Notes: generated by a model not told the origin, from the sequence alone. A DNA stretch of 64,000 nt from Astropecten irregularis (GCA_963971285.1 OZ020258.1:15021390-15085389); one strand, 5' to 3'; positions 11,941-23,071 are shown, numbered from the stretch's first letter. Program-made: numbers and translations.

Positions 11941-12238
11941 ATATAACATGTCAGTGTTTATAATTGTGTTGCATTTTGAATTTGGATAGCCATTGGACAA
12001 GTCCTCGTACTACAAGTATACTTTTGTATATCCTGGCCAGCTTGAAATGCTCTGTTAATTGTAGATGTCACCCACCAATCCCGTCCTTCCCTACTATCAG
12101 CCCTATCCATCACCCTCTTGCCCTTCCCCCTACCAGTTGTTAGTCGCTTATTTGTTTTCCCAGTTTTAATGTACTGTACATGACTGTATTCATTGTTTGT
12201 TGATGGCTGAATAAATAATAATAATAATAATAATAATG
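11940..12238 (+). repeat. possible LINE 3' end with AAT tail
   Basis: It ends GGCTGAATAAATAAT followed by (AAT)n at 12214-12238, the usual shape of a CR1/RTE-type 3' end. No RT remains. Confidence 0.4.
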
Positions 12239-12244
12239 GGGTTG

Positions 12245-12358
12245 CCTCAGTTTAGTACACTCAGGGTAGCTGGTACCCAGCTTCTACAGTAAACTAATTT
12301 ACTTACCTAAATACGACTGGGTCTCGGTACCAGCTAACCTGAGTGTACTAAGCTGAGG
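12245..12358. repeat. inverted repeat hairpin
   Basis: CTCAGTTTAGTACACTCAGG...GGTACC (12245-12279) pairs with its complement at 12326-12358 across about 45 bp. AAT microsatellites flank it on both sides. It may be a very short foldback element. Confidence 0.65.
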
Positions 12359-12478
12359 TAAGAGGCCATAATAATAATAACACCTCGGGAGCTAGAATCA
12401 ACTGTCCACCCTTAAACCATTTGATATTTGTATAATAACAGACTTATAGGCTATTCACTATTATAACTAGCCTATGGT

Positions 12479-13021
12479 CAGTGTCGGAGTACTTGTACTT
12501 GAACTTGAGTACTTGTACAACTCGAATACCACTAACTTGACTAAAGTACTTGGCCCGTACTCGGTCATAAGTACTCAAAATAAAATTCGGATTTTTTTGT
12601 AAAAATTTTTTTATACTAAACTTATCTACAAAGGATGAATGTATTGCGTTATCGACTGGAACACTACAAAAATACCAGCTAAATATAGTATGCAACCATC
12701 TTTTTATGGACCGTGTTCATCACATGAACTTCATTTTCTAACTAACAATGTAAGGAAAGATCGTATGTGGGGGAGAGGTTGTGCACATGTGTACACAGAC
12801 GCGTCACATTCTCTAATGGGCGCACGGCGCAATGTTCTAGTTTTAAAATGTACACGGGATGTACTCGATATCATTCTTGTACTCGAACTTGGCCCGTACT
12901 CGGACTCTGAAAAACTCAAACTCGTTTTTTGGCCTAGGACTCGATTAAAAAGTACTCGGCACTGTGTGTACTCAGAAAACTCGGTAGGCCTACTCCAATT
13001 TTGGTATTGACTACAACACTG
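12479..13021. mobile_element. hAT-type MITE with 8-bp target duplication
   Basis: CCTATGGT is repeated exactly at 12471-12478 and 13022-13029. The termini are CAGTGTCGGAGTA and the complement of CAGTGTTGTAGTC. CAGTGTTG-like ends plus an 8-bp duplication are the hAT signature. The 543-bp interior is filled with GTACTCG/GTACTTG motifs in both orientations and has no transposase. Confidence 0.85.
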
Positions 13022-13995
13022 CCTATGGTATGGTAATTGGGGGATTGTGATAATAAGGGATCCCATTTTATAGTCCAGTTAGTCTAGTGCCCAACAGATC
13101 AAGAGTGTTCAAAATGTCAGAGTAGAAACCAGACTATTCTCGTCTGTGGCCGTCCGTGCGGCTGTGAAATGTTACATATTTGTTACCGTTTTAACCCCAC
13201 AATTTCCCTCAAAAAATCAAAACCCTGCCCTCTTTCCACAAAATTTGAACCTTGCTAATAATGTAGAAGAGGACACAATCAACACAGTAATTTTCCAAAA
13301 AGTAGTTTTCCTTTCCTTCGTAGTTTTGGGACCCGTCTTATCACAATCTTGGTAATTGTTATGTCCTAAGGCCTAGTATCATCATTTGCATTTTTATAGA
13401 TCAGCACGGATCGAGTGACGTCATACAAACTCATCGACCATGGAGCGATGAAAACAAAGCACCAAGTTGTATGGTTTTAAACAATAAGCTGCCAGAATTG
13501 TTTAATATGATAGTCGATACTTCAAAGATTAAAAGATTAAGAGCGATGTCCACAAGAGGACCATGCAGAAAGTGAAAAGGTGGGGATTAACGGAATAATG
13601 CTGACATTTGGTGGGTAGGGAGGGGGGGGGGGTTATAGGTAGTCTTGAGGACTGTTGAAGTTATACACATATTTGTAGGCCAATCCGACCTTCCTATCAG
13701 AGAAAATGGCCAAAAAGTACCTTTTTGGAAAACAAAAATATGCATGATTTTTATGATTTGGGGGCACAAATGTTCAAACGCTTGCTATGTCACAATGGAC
13801 ACTTGGAATTCTTGCTTCTCTTCATTTGTCAATGGCATGCTCGATCTAAAAAGACATTAAAAGAATAAAAAATCAATCAAAACTTAAAACAACAAATTTG
13901 CATAATGTACCAGAATACTTGTAATTAAACATGGTGCACAGTGTAAGAATTTATCCTTCCATCACATGGTCTATACTCTATAGCAATAATTATTT
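13022..13995. other. no gene seen; second copy of a dispersed repeat
   Basis: 13397-13532 is the direct repeat partner of 11341-11478. A G11 run lies at 13622-13632. Nothing else is recognisable. Confidence 0.45.
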
Positions 13996-14300
13996 GGGGA
14001 GTCACGTTGGCGTAGCGGTTCTTTCCTCGCCTTTCACCTCTGTGGACCAGGTTCAAGTCCGGCTCGGTTCACAAGTAGATTGGGTTTTCAGTCCCTGCCT
14101 GATTCTGTGGGTTTTACCCCGAAATATATCTCTGGGGTTTTCCTCCCACCTCTAAAACTGTATCTTCTTCTCATCATCTTTCCATAACAGGTTTCATCAG
14201 GCTTGCGAGCTACAATGCCTTGGTCACTTTTGAGGAATCCTTGGTGTCATTACCAGAAATAAAAATAATAATAATAATAAATAATAATAAAAATAGAATT
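13996..14300 (+). mobile_element. tRNA-derived SINE with AAT tail
   Basis: The head has a good pol III box A (TTGGCGTAGCGG, 14007-14018) and box B (GGTTCAAGTCC, 14050-14060) at tRNA-like spacing. A conserved-looking body follows (GGGTTTTCAGTCCCTGCC, GGGGTTTTCCTCCCACC), then a run of AAT/AAAAT repeats at 14262-14300 typical of LINE-dependent tails. The body resembles the central domain shared by many invertebrate SINE families; I cannot name the family. Confidence 0.8.
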
Positions 14301-14669
14301 TTCATTAACCTCTTAAGAGTAAGTGAAAAACATTTACATGTCTGTAGGTGTCATCAAACTTACCCAAATTTTCTCACCACTACGAAAGTTGAAGAAGAAA
14401 AACTTGCAGTGCAGGCTTGTTGCTAATGGATTGCATGGGAATACATGCAATCTACATGGGTCTTATGAAAAAAGGCTTGAGGCTAGATTTGAGATTTATT
14501 TTGCTACTGCCATTTCAGGCCCATGGGAAGACATTTTTGTCAGGGGTTGCTGGGATTCGTAAGATAATTTGCGAGCCCGAAACCATTTTGGCATCAAGGG
14601 CTCCACTCTGGGGTCTTAGATGCTCTGTGGTGCAGTCTCAGCCATTTTGTGACACTTTCACGTCTTCTC
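14301..14669. other. no gene seen
   Basis: The plus-strand frames here overlap each other and show no domain. Confidence 0.4.
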
Positions 14670-14673
14670 TTAA

Positions 14674-15049
14674 AGGCATTGCATACGTTTGGTAATGACT
14701 CTGAAAATTTATGGCAATAAAAACTTACTTGGTGAGAAGTACAGCTGCTTTGGATAGTATAATGCATATTGAGAAACGTTCAATTCGAAGTACCGCGGTT
14801 ATGGAAAAATATGTCACTTTTTATCTCCAAAAATTATGAATCTGAGAAGCGTTATGGCCGTAACGCTTCTCAGCTATTGACTTACTGTTATCTGGCGTGA
14901 AATAACCGCTCTAGTTTGTCGCCAAAATCTCACAAACGCTACCACCTTTTGAATTGAAACTTTCACAGGTTAGTTTTATGGTATATATATACAATTATAT
15001 TGGTTTGAAACAAACAATAGGCTCAAATTACCAAACGTATGCAATCCCT
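14674..15049. mobile_element. TTAA-flanked MITE
   Basis: TTAA stands on both sides (14670-14673 and 15050-15053). The ends AGGCATTGCATACGTTTGG and the complement of AGGGATTGCATACGTTTGG are inverted copies. TTAA duplications are made by piggyBac and Kolobok transposases; an AGGG start favours Kolobok. A perfect internal hairpin GAGAAGCGTTA/TAACGCTTCTC lies near 14845-14872. There is no coding capacity. Confidence 0.85.
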
Positions 15050-15053
15050 TTAA

Positions 15054-15564
15054 AAGAATGATTTAATGAGTACAACCAGCGCCATAAATAAGAATGAGGT
15101 TACTCTAGTTGAATGAATCACGACTAAACACTGACTTTAGGAACGTGAGAAACTACTTTAATATGTCAACAAGACACGAGGATAATAAAGATGGCGGCGC
15201 CCATGGAGGAACAACAACTCGCCACCAGAGGGCGCCATACCAGAACACCGATAACTGGCATGGCCACTTTTTTTTCCTTCAGTTTTTTTTTTCTTTTTCA
15301 CCTTTTGTTTCGCAAGGAAAAAAAGGAGAAAAAATCAAATCAAGCATGCCAAAAGGCCACTACAAAAAAATGGTTAACAAAAAGAGATGCACAAATGTGG
15401 ATACAAGTGCAAAAAAAGGGGAAAACAAGGCCTTCACTGGGGTGGACTACCCTCCAGCCTTTGGGGATTATTCTGCCCCATTGCAAAAACAAAGGAAATC
15501 AAAAAGGCTGAATGTCCAACAGGCAAGAACGGCATGGACTTTCGGCATTCTGAGCTGGCAGAAT
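15054..15564. other. no gene recognised; expected 3' flank of GypA
   Basis: The plus-strand open frame at 15109-15603 (164 aa) is basic and shows no domain. Part of it is simply the complement of the GypA end. No copy of the LTR seen at 19812-23162 occurs here. Confidence 0.4.
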
Positions 15565-15972
15565 CTAAATGTCCATAACAAAGTCATTGAAATGTTTGGG
15601 TAAGCTGCATTGTCGGCAGGAGCGCCGGGGCGGCGTGGAGGTTGAACATGGTTGAGCTGACAATGGTTTATCTGACTCAATGGTGAAGCTGATAGGCTCG
15701 TTTGAGGTCGGAGTGGTATGAGAGTCATCATCAATGGGGTTTTGGTCAGTATGGTTCCAAGGTGGACGGAATGGTGTGGATGATGGAGATGCACTTGATG
15801 GATTCTCTGCAGGTGTGGACAGCTCAGTTGGAATGAACGGGGGGTCAAGGGGCTGTGGTTTTGCTATGAGGGGGGCATCATCATCAAACACGTCATCAGG
15901 CTGAGGCGGAGTGTAATGGCTGTGGGCGTGTTCCCAGTGTGATGGAACCTTGTAGCAATCAGACTTCTTCAC
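15565..15972 (-). pseudogene. GypA integrase C-terminal tail
   Basis: The frame begins KKSDCYKVPSHWEHAH and continues into a Pro/Ser/Thr/Asp-rich tail ending CRQCSLPKHFNDFVMDI. In this family a disordered tail with RRS...R follows the integrase SH3-like fold. The product probably ends at the stop at 15565. Confidence 0.6.
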
Positions 15973-15989
15973 CCTGTACGATGCAGATC

Positions 15990-16748
15990 TTAGTTGTGAG
16001 CCGGTGAATTTGCGGATATTGCACCATGCTCCATCAATAGATGAGACGAGGTATCGGTCTCTAGTGTGGGCCTTGTTGTGATCAGAGTACAGATAAACAA
16101 GGTCACCAATCTCAAGCAGCGGTGTTGGGGCATGGATCCCAGGGGAGCCTTGGAACGTTCACTGTGCAGATGGTTTGCCTTGCGGAGGTGGTGTTGGGTC
16201 TGTATCATCTGGACATCAGAAAAGGGGATCTGTTGATTGGAGAACTGGTCGCGTTGATACCACATTTCCCGGGCAGAGAGGCTGTGTTTGCGGATGCGTG
16301 AATTGAGGTTGGCAGTCGCTATCGCTAGGGTTAAGGATGTCGTGGTTCCTCCCATTGGATCAATGTGTAGGATTTCCTCCTCTAATTCACGAACATTGGC
16401 TTCCTCAGCTATGGGGTTTTTGTTGAGGTTCTTGATGCGGCCAACTTCAACGCTCAAATGGTGTTGCTTGAGAAGACCATCACTGATAAGGTGTGTGAAT
16501 CCAGGGGCGGGGTCGGTGCGGATCACTGCTGGGGGGCCATTCAATGGACAGAGCTCCAGGCAGAGACTAATCAATGCATCACGGAGTGATTCGTGGTGCT
16601 CATTGTCTATGTGACATGAAGAAGTGAATGATGTGGCATTTTCTCGGACAACTAGGATAAGTTGGCGGTTTCGTTTGAGGACGTCCACAGAGAAAGAGAG
16701 AGAAAGAGATTCCTTCAGCCTCCGGTGGGTCACCAGTTGACTGCTCAA
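15990..16748 (-). pseudogene. GypA integrase core
   Basis: The catalytic triad can be placed. The first Asp is in the SVDVLKRNRQLILVV strand, the second in IRTDPAPGF, and the Glu in the NPIAEEANVRELEEE helix. SLTLAIATANLNSRIR and SAREMWYQRDQFSN follow as in relatives. From about 16145 the frame changes; the true continuation (an SH3-like DLVYLYSD motif) runs in another phase toward 15990. DNA strand transfer would be its role; as it stands the C-terminal domain is cut off. Confidence 0.8.
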
Positions 16749-16749
16749 C

Positions 16750-17223
16750 TATTGTGTGCGGTGTAGTGCGTAGGGAGGCACAGTGGTGACAACTGGTTGT
16801 TACTTGGCCAACAGCTTTGTCCGTGTCGAGGGCATAGAAATGCCGGTTAGTGACAGTTTGGAGTTGATGGCGTGCTGGGTGTTGGAGTTAAACTTGGAGT
16901 GCTGTGAGGAGCCCACTCAATGCCTGGTGAGGAACGATTATGCACTCATGTGTTGGTGACAAGGGTTGGTCACGGCAGACTATCAACAGACCATCCTTGG
17001 CAACAGAGGCGACATGGAGGTATAGTTTGACATCTCTAATGTTAGTGAGCTTCTTCGAAGGACGTGTGCCTTGGATGAGGTGGGCGCGGGTGCGTCTGAG
17101 GTCGGGGCATTCAGCCTGGATGTCTTTCCAAGCTGCCCTACTGGTAAATGGAAGTCTGGCGTTTCCAGAGGCGATGTCCTTGGCAGTTATGCGTGAAACC
17201 ACAGACTCCTCATCATGTTTCAC
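16750..17223 (-). pseudogene. GypA linker and integrase zinc-binding domain
   Basis: The frame 16888-17223 ([20 protein letters not shown] and [18 protein letters not shown]) is the linker typical of this family. Past its stop, at about 16880-16760, an H-x3-H pair (HPARH) and a C-x2-C pair (CHHC) form the HHCC zinc site that precedes the integrase core. It is interrupted by a stop and a frame change. Confidence 0.65.
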
Positions 17224-17326
17224 GAAAGCACATATCTGGCAAGTGGGGTCATAGCAGGACGGCTGGCAAAGTCAGAGGGGACGTTGGCGGAACCAGCGAG
17301 GTGTCTGACTGAGACTTGATACCGGC

Positions 17327-17572
17327 TTACCGCGGAGCGATTTCACATGGTAACCATGTGGGTTGTCGACCTCGTAATTTGGCACTGAAAAACCCAGCAA
17401 GGAGGGGTTTTGCGTTGCGGGTAATGTAGAGTGTTGAGCCAATGCTGTGTTTCTTTACTGATCCATCCGTTACAATCAACAGCTGATTGTCTGGGCGTGG
17501 CAAGGTGATGGTTTTGGCAGAAGTCAGTGTGGTTTGGGCCTTGTGAAATGCGGCTCGAAGATCATCTGACAT
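17327..17572 (-). pseudogene. GypA RNase H
   Basis: IVTDGSVKKHSIGSTLYI carries the first catalytic Asp of RNase H and is followed by GFFSAKLRGRQPTWLPCE with the catalytic Glu region. It overlaps the RT frame by about 50 bp in another phase and stops at 17327, so the end of the domain is lost or shifted. Confidence 0.75.
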
Positions 17573-18336
17573 GTGAGGGTGTCTTTTGTTTGGTGTCCGG
17601 CCACCGGATTGTTTAATGGGGACATTATGTTGGAACAGTTAGGAACGACTCGTGACAAAACCTTGAATGCTCCAATGAAGGACCTCAATCCCCCAACTTT
17701 ATCGGGGATGGTACAGGTTGATAGAGTGGCGACTCGATGTGGACTGGCTTGAATTGTGCCATTGGACCAGATCCAGCCCAAGATCACTGTACTTTGGGGG
17801 CAAACGATAGTCTTCGAAGCCGAGAGGCGTAGGTTGTTCTGGTACAGTGCATGCAGAACAGATTTCCAGTTGTCGAGTAGCTCATCGATAGAATTGGCCC
17901 CACAATAGAGGTCATCAGCGAGTTTTGTCACTACGTTTTTCAAGGTGGTCGCCCAGGATGCGACACATATGAGCTCCCAAAGTGCTGTCTCTGAGCCGGG
18001 CATGGCCATTGGGAATCTGGTATACACACGGACACCGTGAAATGGTGTTACAACACCACAGTACTTCATGGATTGGCGAGACAATGGGATTTGATAGAAT
18101 GCACTAGTCAGGTCAGTGTCGATGAGATATTTCCACTGGGCAATTTTGTGCAAGGTGGAGTCAACATCTGGCATAAGGGATGGTTGAGGCTTGCTGTATC
18201 TGCCAACGTCAGCAAAAGCAGTGACCAAACGGAATCCTCTGTTTGGTTTCTTTATCAGGAAGGAGGGGTTGAGGTATTCCACGTTGATTCCCACGTCCGG
18301 GGCGGGCAAAGACTCCTTGTTGTTCGAGCGCATCAA
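17524..18336 (-). pseudogene. GypA reverse transcriptase
   Basis: The 270-aa frame holds a recognisable Gypsy-type RT. Palm motifs are [13 protein letters not shown] (motif A, catalytic Asp) and KLADDLYCG (motif C, LADD in place of the more usual YxDD). A thumb/connection region [18 protein letters not shown] corresponds to the FLGLxxYYRRF motif of classical Gypsy. The final 15-20 residues run out of frame before RNase H. The catalytic Asp pair is present, so this domain is the best preserved of the element. Confidence 0.85.
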
Positions 18337-18800
18337 ACTTGGAGTTCGTGCAGCTTGTCTGGGTTCCAGTTCGAGGAATTCTCCTGGGGAGGTGCACGTA
18401 AGACATGGGCTCGGCGTATCTTGTGCTGATCATTGGGTGTGTTGACAGATCCATACGTGTAGGTGGTGTCATCGCCCAGAATGACTTGGCGTTTTGCTGG
18501 GCGGATGGCAATGTCATTCGTGTCCATGAATGGGGTACCTTCTAGAATTTCAACATCAAGGTTCTCAACGACTAAGCCCTCAAAGTGAAATTCTCTTCTG
18601 TCGCGTGTCAAAGAGATGTTGATTTCTCCAACGACGACAAGGGGGGAGGACCCATTGGCTTGGTGGGCAGATTGTGAGCTCTTGCGTATGTCAGATCCCA
18701 GTCTGTTTGCTGTGGCTTCAGGATCATATTGCCTGTAGCTCCGCTATCAATGGTGACACGGACAGCGTGGTGATCATAGAATGTGTCAATGTATGGGGAT
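18333..18800 (-). pseudogene. GypA aspartic protease
   Basis: The active-site motif IDSGATGNM lies near 18730 (frame 18608-19150). The second half of the domain (LDVEILEGTPFMDTNDIAI, with the flap and ILG-like region) is in a different frame at 18333-18611. The frame change between them would separate the catalytic site from the rest. In the intact element this enzyme cuts the polyprotein. Confidence 0.75.
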
Positions 18801-18899
18801 TGTCGAACCTGGACACGTAGAGCTGATGATGATTCCGGGCCAGGCAGATTGCTTGTGCATTCGTCGACAAGGGCACAAGGTAGCTCAGACAGTTCGTCG

Positions 18900-19812
18900 T
18901 CAGTTAGCCACCTGACGCGCTCTGGCAATGTACTTGCGGTCTGGATCGGGCAAGTGGGGGCACTCGCTGAGGAAGTAGCGAAAATCACTGTGTCCCACCT
19001 GTTTGCAAAGGGGGCAAAACTTCGAAGCTCTGGGTTGCCTGGGGCGGAACCGTGTTTGGCCATGGGGTGTTGCTTGATGCTGGTTGGTAGTATAGGTGCG
19101 CATAGACTGTGCACCATCAGATGTGTGAGGTTCTTCCAACAAAGAGTCAAGGCCTGGGAAATGTCTGGTTTGATGGAAGCCAGGGTGCGAGGGTGTAGTT
19201 CGGTGCCATAGCGTTGCTTGACGAGGCGGGGGAGGCCATCATGGATGAGGCGAAGCCATGTCAGGACAAATAAGTTTTCAAGTGACGGGGAGAGCTCCTC
19301 ATCCTCGTCGATGGCTTGGCCATGGTGAGTTATGCCACCATCTCAACGGAGGAGGTTATCTTCGACGAAAGCCATTATGCGCTGAAAGAGGTCTTCAGGG
19401 CGTTCGTCAAGGTTCAGGTGTAGAGATGCAAAATCTAGCATGTGACCACCTGTGGTCTGAAATCCGAAGTGCAGTCGGATGGAATGCCATATGCTTGTGA
19501 CTGATGTTGAGCTCTTGACTATTGTGGTCCATGATATGATCGGGCAGTAGTTCGCTATCTGGCCGAGCATAAGTTCAAGCATGGATAGCTTTTGCTGTGT
19601 GGTCCTGCATTTGTCAGCTGGCACTTGGTCATCATTGTCTGTGAAACCACGGAGGGGGATGCCTTGGATTTCTTTTCCCAGGTGAAATCTTCGATCAAAA
19701 AGGGAGCAAAGTTGGGATCAAGAGACAGGGTATTGAAGATTATGTCTCCAGTTTTCAAATGAGTTAATTGTCTCAGACTTGCTGAGGGACTATTGTTTTG
19801 GTGCCCGATGAG
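18900..19812 (-). pseudogene. GypA gag
   Basis: The frame starts at an ATG beside 19812 and passes through a conserved N-terminal region (SETINSFENWRHNLQYP) and an [14 protein letters not shown] motif. The [20 protein letters not shown] motif follows, which I know from this Gypsy-like family. A TGA interrupts at 19343-19345 and the homologous frame resumes (SPSLENLFVLTWLRLIHDGL) to about 19180. The zinc-knuckle-like CPLCKQVGH lies near 19010, with a longer than usual gap to the last Cys. Its role is RNA binding and particle formation. At least one stop and two frame changes make it non-functional. Confidence 0.75.
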
Positions 19813-20056
19813 TCATTTAATAGCACGGCAGGCTCACAGCTGCACAGTATAGCATTCTGACATACATCAACAAGCCAAATATGGGTAGTAACAGAATCAA
19901 GAGTCCGAATGAATAATCCGAAGACGAAGAGTAAGAGTGACTGCAAAGGCTCAACGCTTGAGAATAAAAGAATAAGAATCAGGAGAGTGAATCACGAATA
20001 ATCACTGGGAAGAGTCAAAGAGTAACGAATAATGACTGCAAAGGCTCAACACGGTC

Positions 20057-20066
20057 CTTTATATAG
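20057..20066 (-). promoter_or_regulatory. TATA box of the LTR-like segment
   Basis: The minus strand reads TATATAAAGG about 245 bp upstream of the GypA gag ATG. It lies in the part of the LTR that is deleted in the copy at 34.4 kb. Confidence 0.55.
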
Positions 20067-20127
20067 GCCAACATCTAAACACTTAGCCAAGTAGCCAATA
20101 TGCAAAACTAACAGAGCATGTGTCAAT

Positions 20128-20219
20128 TAGCAAAACTAGCCAAGCAAGTGCCTATAATAGCAAAACTAGCCAAGCAAGTGCCTAGTAGCAAAATCACTTA
20201 TAATGCAAGTGCCTATTAG
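20128..20219. repeat. about 30-bp tandem repeat in the LTR-like segment
   Basis: TAGCAAAACTAGCCAAGCAA plus GTGCCTA starts at 20128 and 20158, with a diverged copy at 20186. It is the kind of short repeat often found in U3 regions. Confidence 0.7.
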
Positions 20220-20372
20220 CAAAGAAGGCAATTTGCAAAACTCTGGTCTTGCACAACACAGTGCAAAGCACTAATTGGATTAGCAAAGACAGGCTAGCAT
20301 TCTCAGGCAAAAACAGAGCAAGGGTAAACTAGGCAATGCTAGATAAGGTGTAAGGCATAGACTAAACATAAT

Positions 20373-23071
20373 CAGGGCTCGAAATAGTACTAGCCAGCTG
20401 GACAATCACCGTGTTTACACTTGATCGTGCAACGGAGGATCAGATCCTGCGGTCACAATCAAGCTAGAGGGATCTGATCCATGCCGCGTTTATATTCAAT
20501 CCTGATCGCGCAGTGATCTCATGCGTTGGACAACGGAAGCATGTGTTCAAACTTTTAACACAAAGGTTATTCATTTCACGCGAAAATAAACCGATCATAT
20601 TTTTCTGTGGTCTTACATTTCTCAGACAGACGGTCTATCTTCACAAATTCCATTTTCTCCAAGCTCTGTGAGATTGTGTTAAACATCGCTATGTTTTGAG
20701 TGGTGTCATCCAGTTTGTCCAGTCAATTAACTCTCGTGTATCCACAGCTGACCGCGTATTCCATTCGCCATCTTGCAACGTGACTGCCATGTTCTCTTTA
20801 AAAAAAAAGTCGATGTTTTCCACACAAATTTCCTCAAGAAAAAACACAGTTTTTACACTGGCCTATAAAAATACTTCATCTAATAAAATGGCTAAAGCAT
20901 GCTAGAGAGTATACTCTGTACATGAACAGGTTTGCGTTGCGTTTACACTCAAACCTTAATCCCGCACGCGAGATTGGAACCGGATCCGATCCTTCCCGAG
21001 AGGTGGATCAGATCCCGCTTCATCCCGGGATCGGATGCTGATCGCACAAGCGTTTACACTCATCATTGATCGCCCTTTGATCGGGCGTTAATCAGCCTTG
21101 CGGGATCTGATCGCCCTCGTGGTATCAAGTGTAAACACAACTGGTGAATGTCTAGCAAAAACTGCTCCGGGCTAGCTAGACTCGCTTTCTTGGTTGCCCG
21201 GTGGGCTAGTAAAAAATTAACAACCTGCTTTCGGGTTTTGGATAAATGTACATGTAAGATGAAAGTAAACTGAGTGTGTACAAATGTGTCTCTATTTATT
21301 TTATTTATGATACATTGTACGTTCGAGCATACGTACGTCCTGAATAGCGAAGCATTTTTTTACGTTCAAGCTCTAAACACCGTACGCGTAGCGTAACACT
21401 TGCACAGCACACAACGCCTGCGACATGATCGATTGCACGATGCTGCACAGCGACAACACTGTGTGCCGTGTGCTCAATGTAGGCTCCTTGCTCGGAATTA
21501 TTGGACTTGTTTCAGTCATTTTACCATTCTGAATGCGGTACGATGATTCTTGATTGGTTAGTTCAACATGCAGGTAGTGGAAATAAGCAAGCACTCTCTA
21601 CTTGTATCGCGTTGTGTTCTTACGGTCCACTATATGACCACGTGACAGCTTTTTGCAGAAGTCGCGTTGCGGTTCCTGCAAAATAGACTGATGCATGTCT
21701 ACTAATCTGGTATTCGACTACTAGTTTACTTTTGTCATGTATATTGTACTGGTTTTGAAGCCGTAACCAGCCTTCCGTTGTGCACATGCATTGCGGTTTG
21801 AGAGATCAACGGTGGATGCGGAAGTCAAAGCGAGTGTTTCTGAACGAACATAAGGGCACCTCTTTTTATTACTGTCTCATTTCTTTTTCACCTTGAGGGA
21901 GGGTGACCGGAAAAAAAAAAGTTTGGTGGAAAGAAAATCTGGCTGAATACACAAAAACCTGAAGAAAATGATGGGAAATGTTCATTGTATTCACTGTAAT
22001 CTTGTTTGAATAATTTGTTTAATTGTTTCTATGATAGAAAGTATATCTTTGCACCGAAGGAAAAGTCATGTGTGTTTAATACATGTAAGTACAAAATGTA
22101 GGCCTATTGGCAAAATTTGTCTCCAGAAATTTTGGAATTTGTCCTTTTTTTTTCTTGAATTTATAATATGTCATTCTGGACAGGGTCGGCGGCAAAAAAA
22201 AGTTGTTTTTATTCTTCAATTGGAGCCCAAAATATGGGTCGGTCGGGAAATGAGAACCACAGTAATAAAAAGGGGCGCCCTAATGAATGGCCGGCCGCAT
22301 CGCAGAGGAATACTTTTTGTCTTTTCGACATTTATTTTTGTCACAAGTTAGCTAGGAAAGGAAATCTTCCATGATCCGCAGTGGATGCTCATATACTTGC
22401 GCCAAAAACCTGCCACCGGCAGGGTCATTATGATGGTGAATTAAACCACAACAGACAGGAGAACCAAAAAAGTTCTAAACAAGTTATCACTGGGTTATCG
22501 TAAGCAATTTGTTTACCTTCCATTTTCTGAGTAACTTTTGAATACGTCGGAAAGGAAAAGACCGATCGAACATGTGAATTCAGTTTTCCGATAATGTGTG
22601 TCTTAGTATTCATTACTCGGTATTGAATTAAATTTGTGATCGTTTAACGCTAATATTCTACACTTGGACATGTTTTTGTTTTTAATCATTTTTTTTAACC
22701 AATTTCTAAAATAATTTATCATAAAAAACAACAACAATTGTTGTTTATTATTTTTAACAAGGATCAGTGTTAAAACTAAACAAAACAAAAACAAAACGTA
22801 CATGTCATGTTAATATGTAAGGTATAACTGCACGCCCACTTCATGCACACGTACACCTACCACCACCGGCACCCCAGGGAAAACACTGGTACACTTTTTT
22901 TTTTCATATTGTTAAAATGGCCTTCCTGATCATATCTTCCACCCTTATGGTAGTGTCTGAAACAGAGTCCCCTGTAAAACTTGTTTAGAATATACAATAT
23001 GCACGGGCTAGTAAAAGTCTTAACGGGCCAGTAACATCTGAAGGTTTTTAAACAAAATAGTGCAAGGCCTG
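20373..23071. mobile_element. 2.7-kb hAT-like insertion in the LTR segment
   Basis: The left end CAGGGCTCGAAATAGTACTAG and the right end complementary to CAGGCCTTGCACTATTTTG are weakly inverted and start with CAGG. ATAAT is repeated on both sides (20368-20372, 23072-23076). The same site without insertion is at 34669. CAGGGCTCGAAAT is a common hAT-type terminus, but the duplication I can see is 5 bp rather than 8. The interior has no transposase. It contains another inverted-repeat element (20411-21138); the rest, 21139-23071, shows no gene. Confidence 0.6.
20411..21138. mobile_element. nested inverted-repeat element with GTGTTTACAC ends
   Basis: GTGTTTACACTTGAT (20411-20425) is mirrored exactly at 21124-21138. 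Internal GCGTTTACACTCA and GATC(A/T)GATC-rich blocks repeat the theme. No coding frame was found, and the target duplication is unclear. Confidence 0.65.

Larger units (their letters stand above)
15565..19812 (-). mobile_element. GypA: divergent Ty3/Gypsy-like retrotransposon, body without a 3' LTR
   Basis: Read from 19812 down, the order is gag, protease, reverse transcriptase, RNase H, linker, zinc-binding integrase domain, integrase core and integrase tail. This matches a divergent Gypsy-like family that I recognise from many marine invertebrates as long uncharacterised polyproteins. Several frameshifts and stops break it. The gag start directly abuts an LTR-like segment at 19812; no second LTR is visible at the left end. 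Confidence 0.85.

Noticed and set aside
14001..14072. functional tRNA gene from the box A/box B pair
   Set aside because: No cloverleaf or mature 3' acceptor end; the long body and AAT tail mark a SINE.
15109..15603. 164-aa plus-strand open frame
   Set aside because: It is basic and low in complexity, has no domain, and its 3' half is the complement of the GypA end.
18783..19211. 142-aa plus-strand frame
   Set aside because: Mirror frame of GypA gag/protease on the other strand.
22031..22374. 106-aa and 68-aa plus-strand frames
   Set aside because: No domain; they lie in the non-coding interior of a 2.7 kb insertion.
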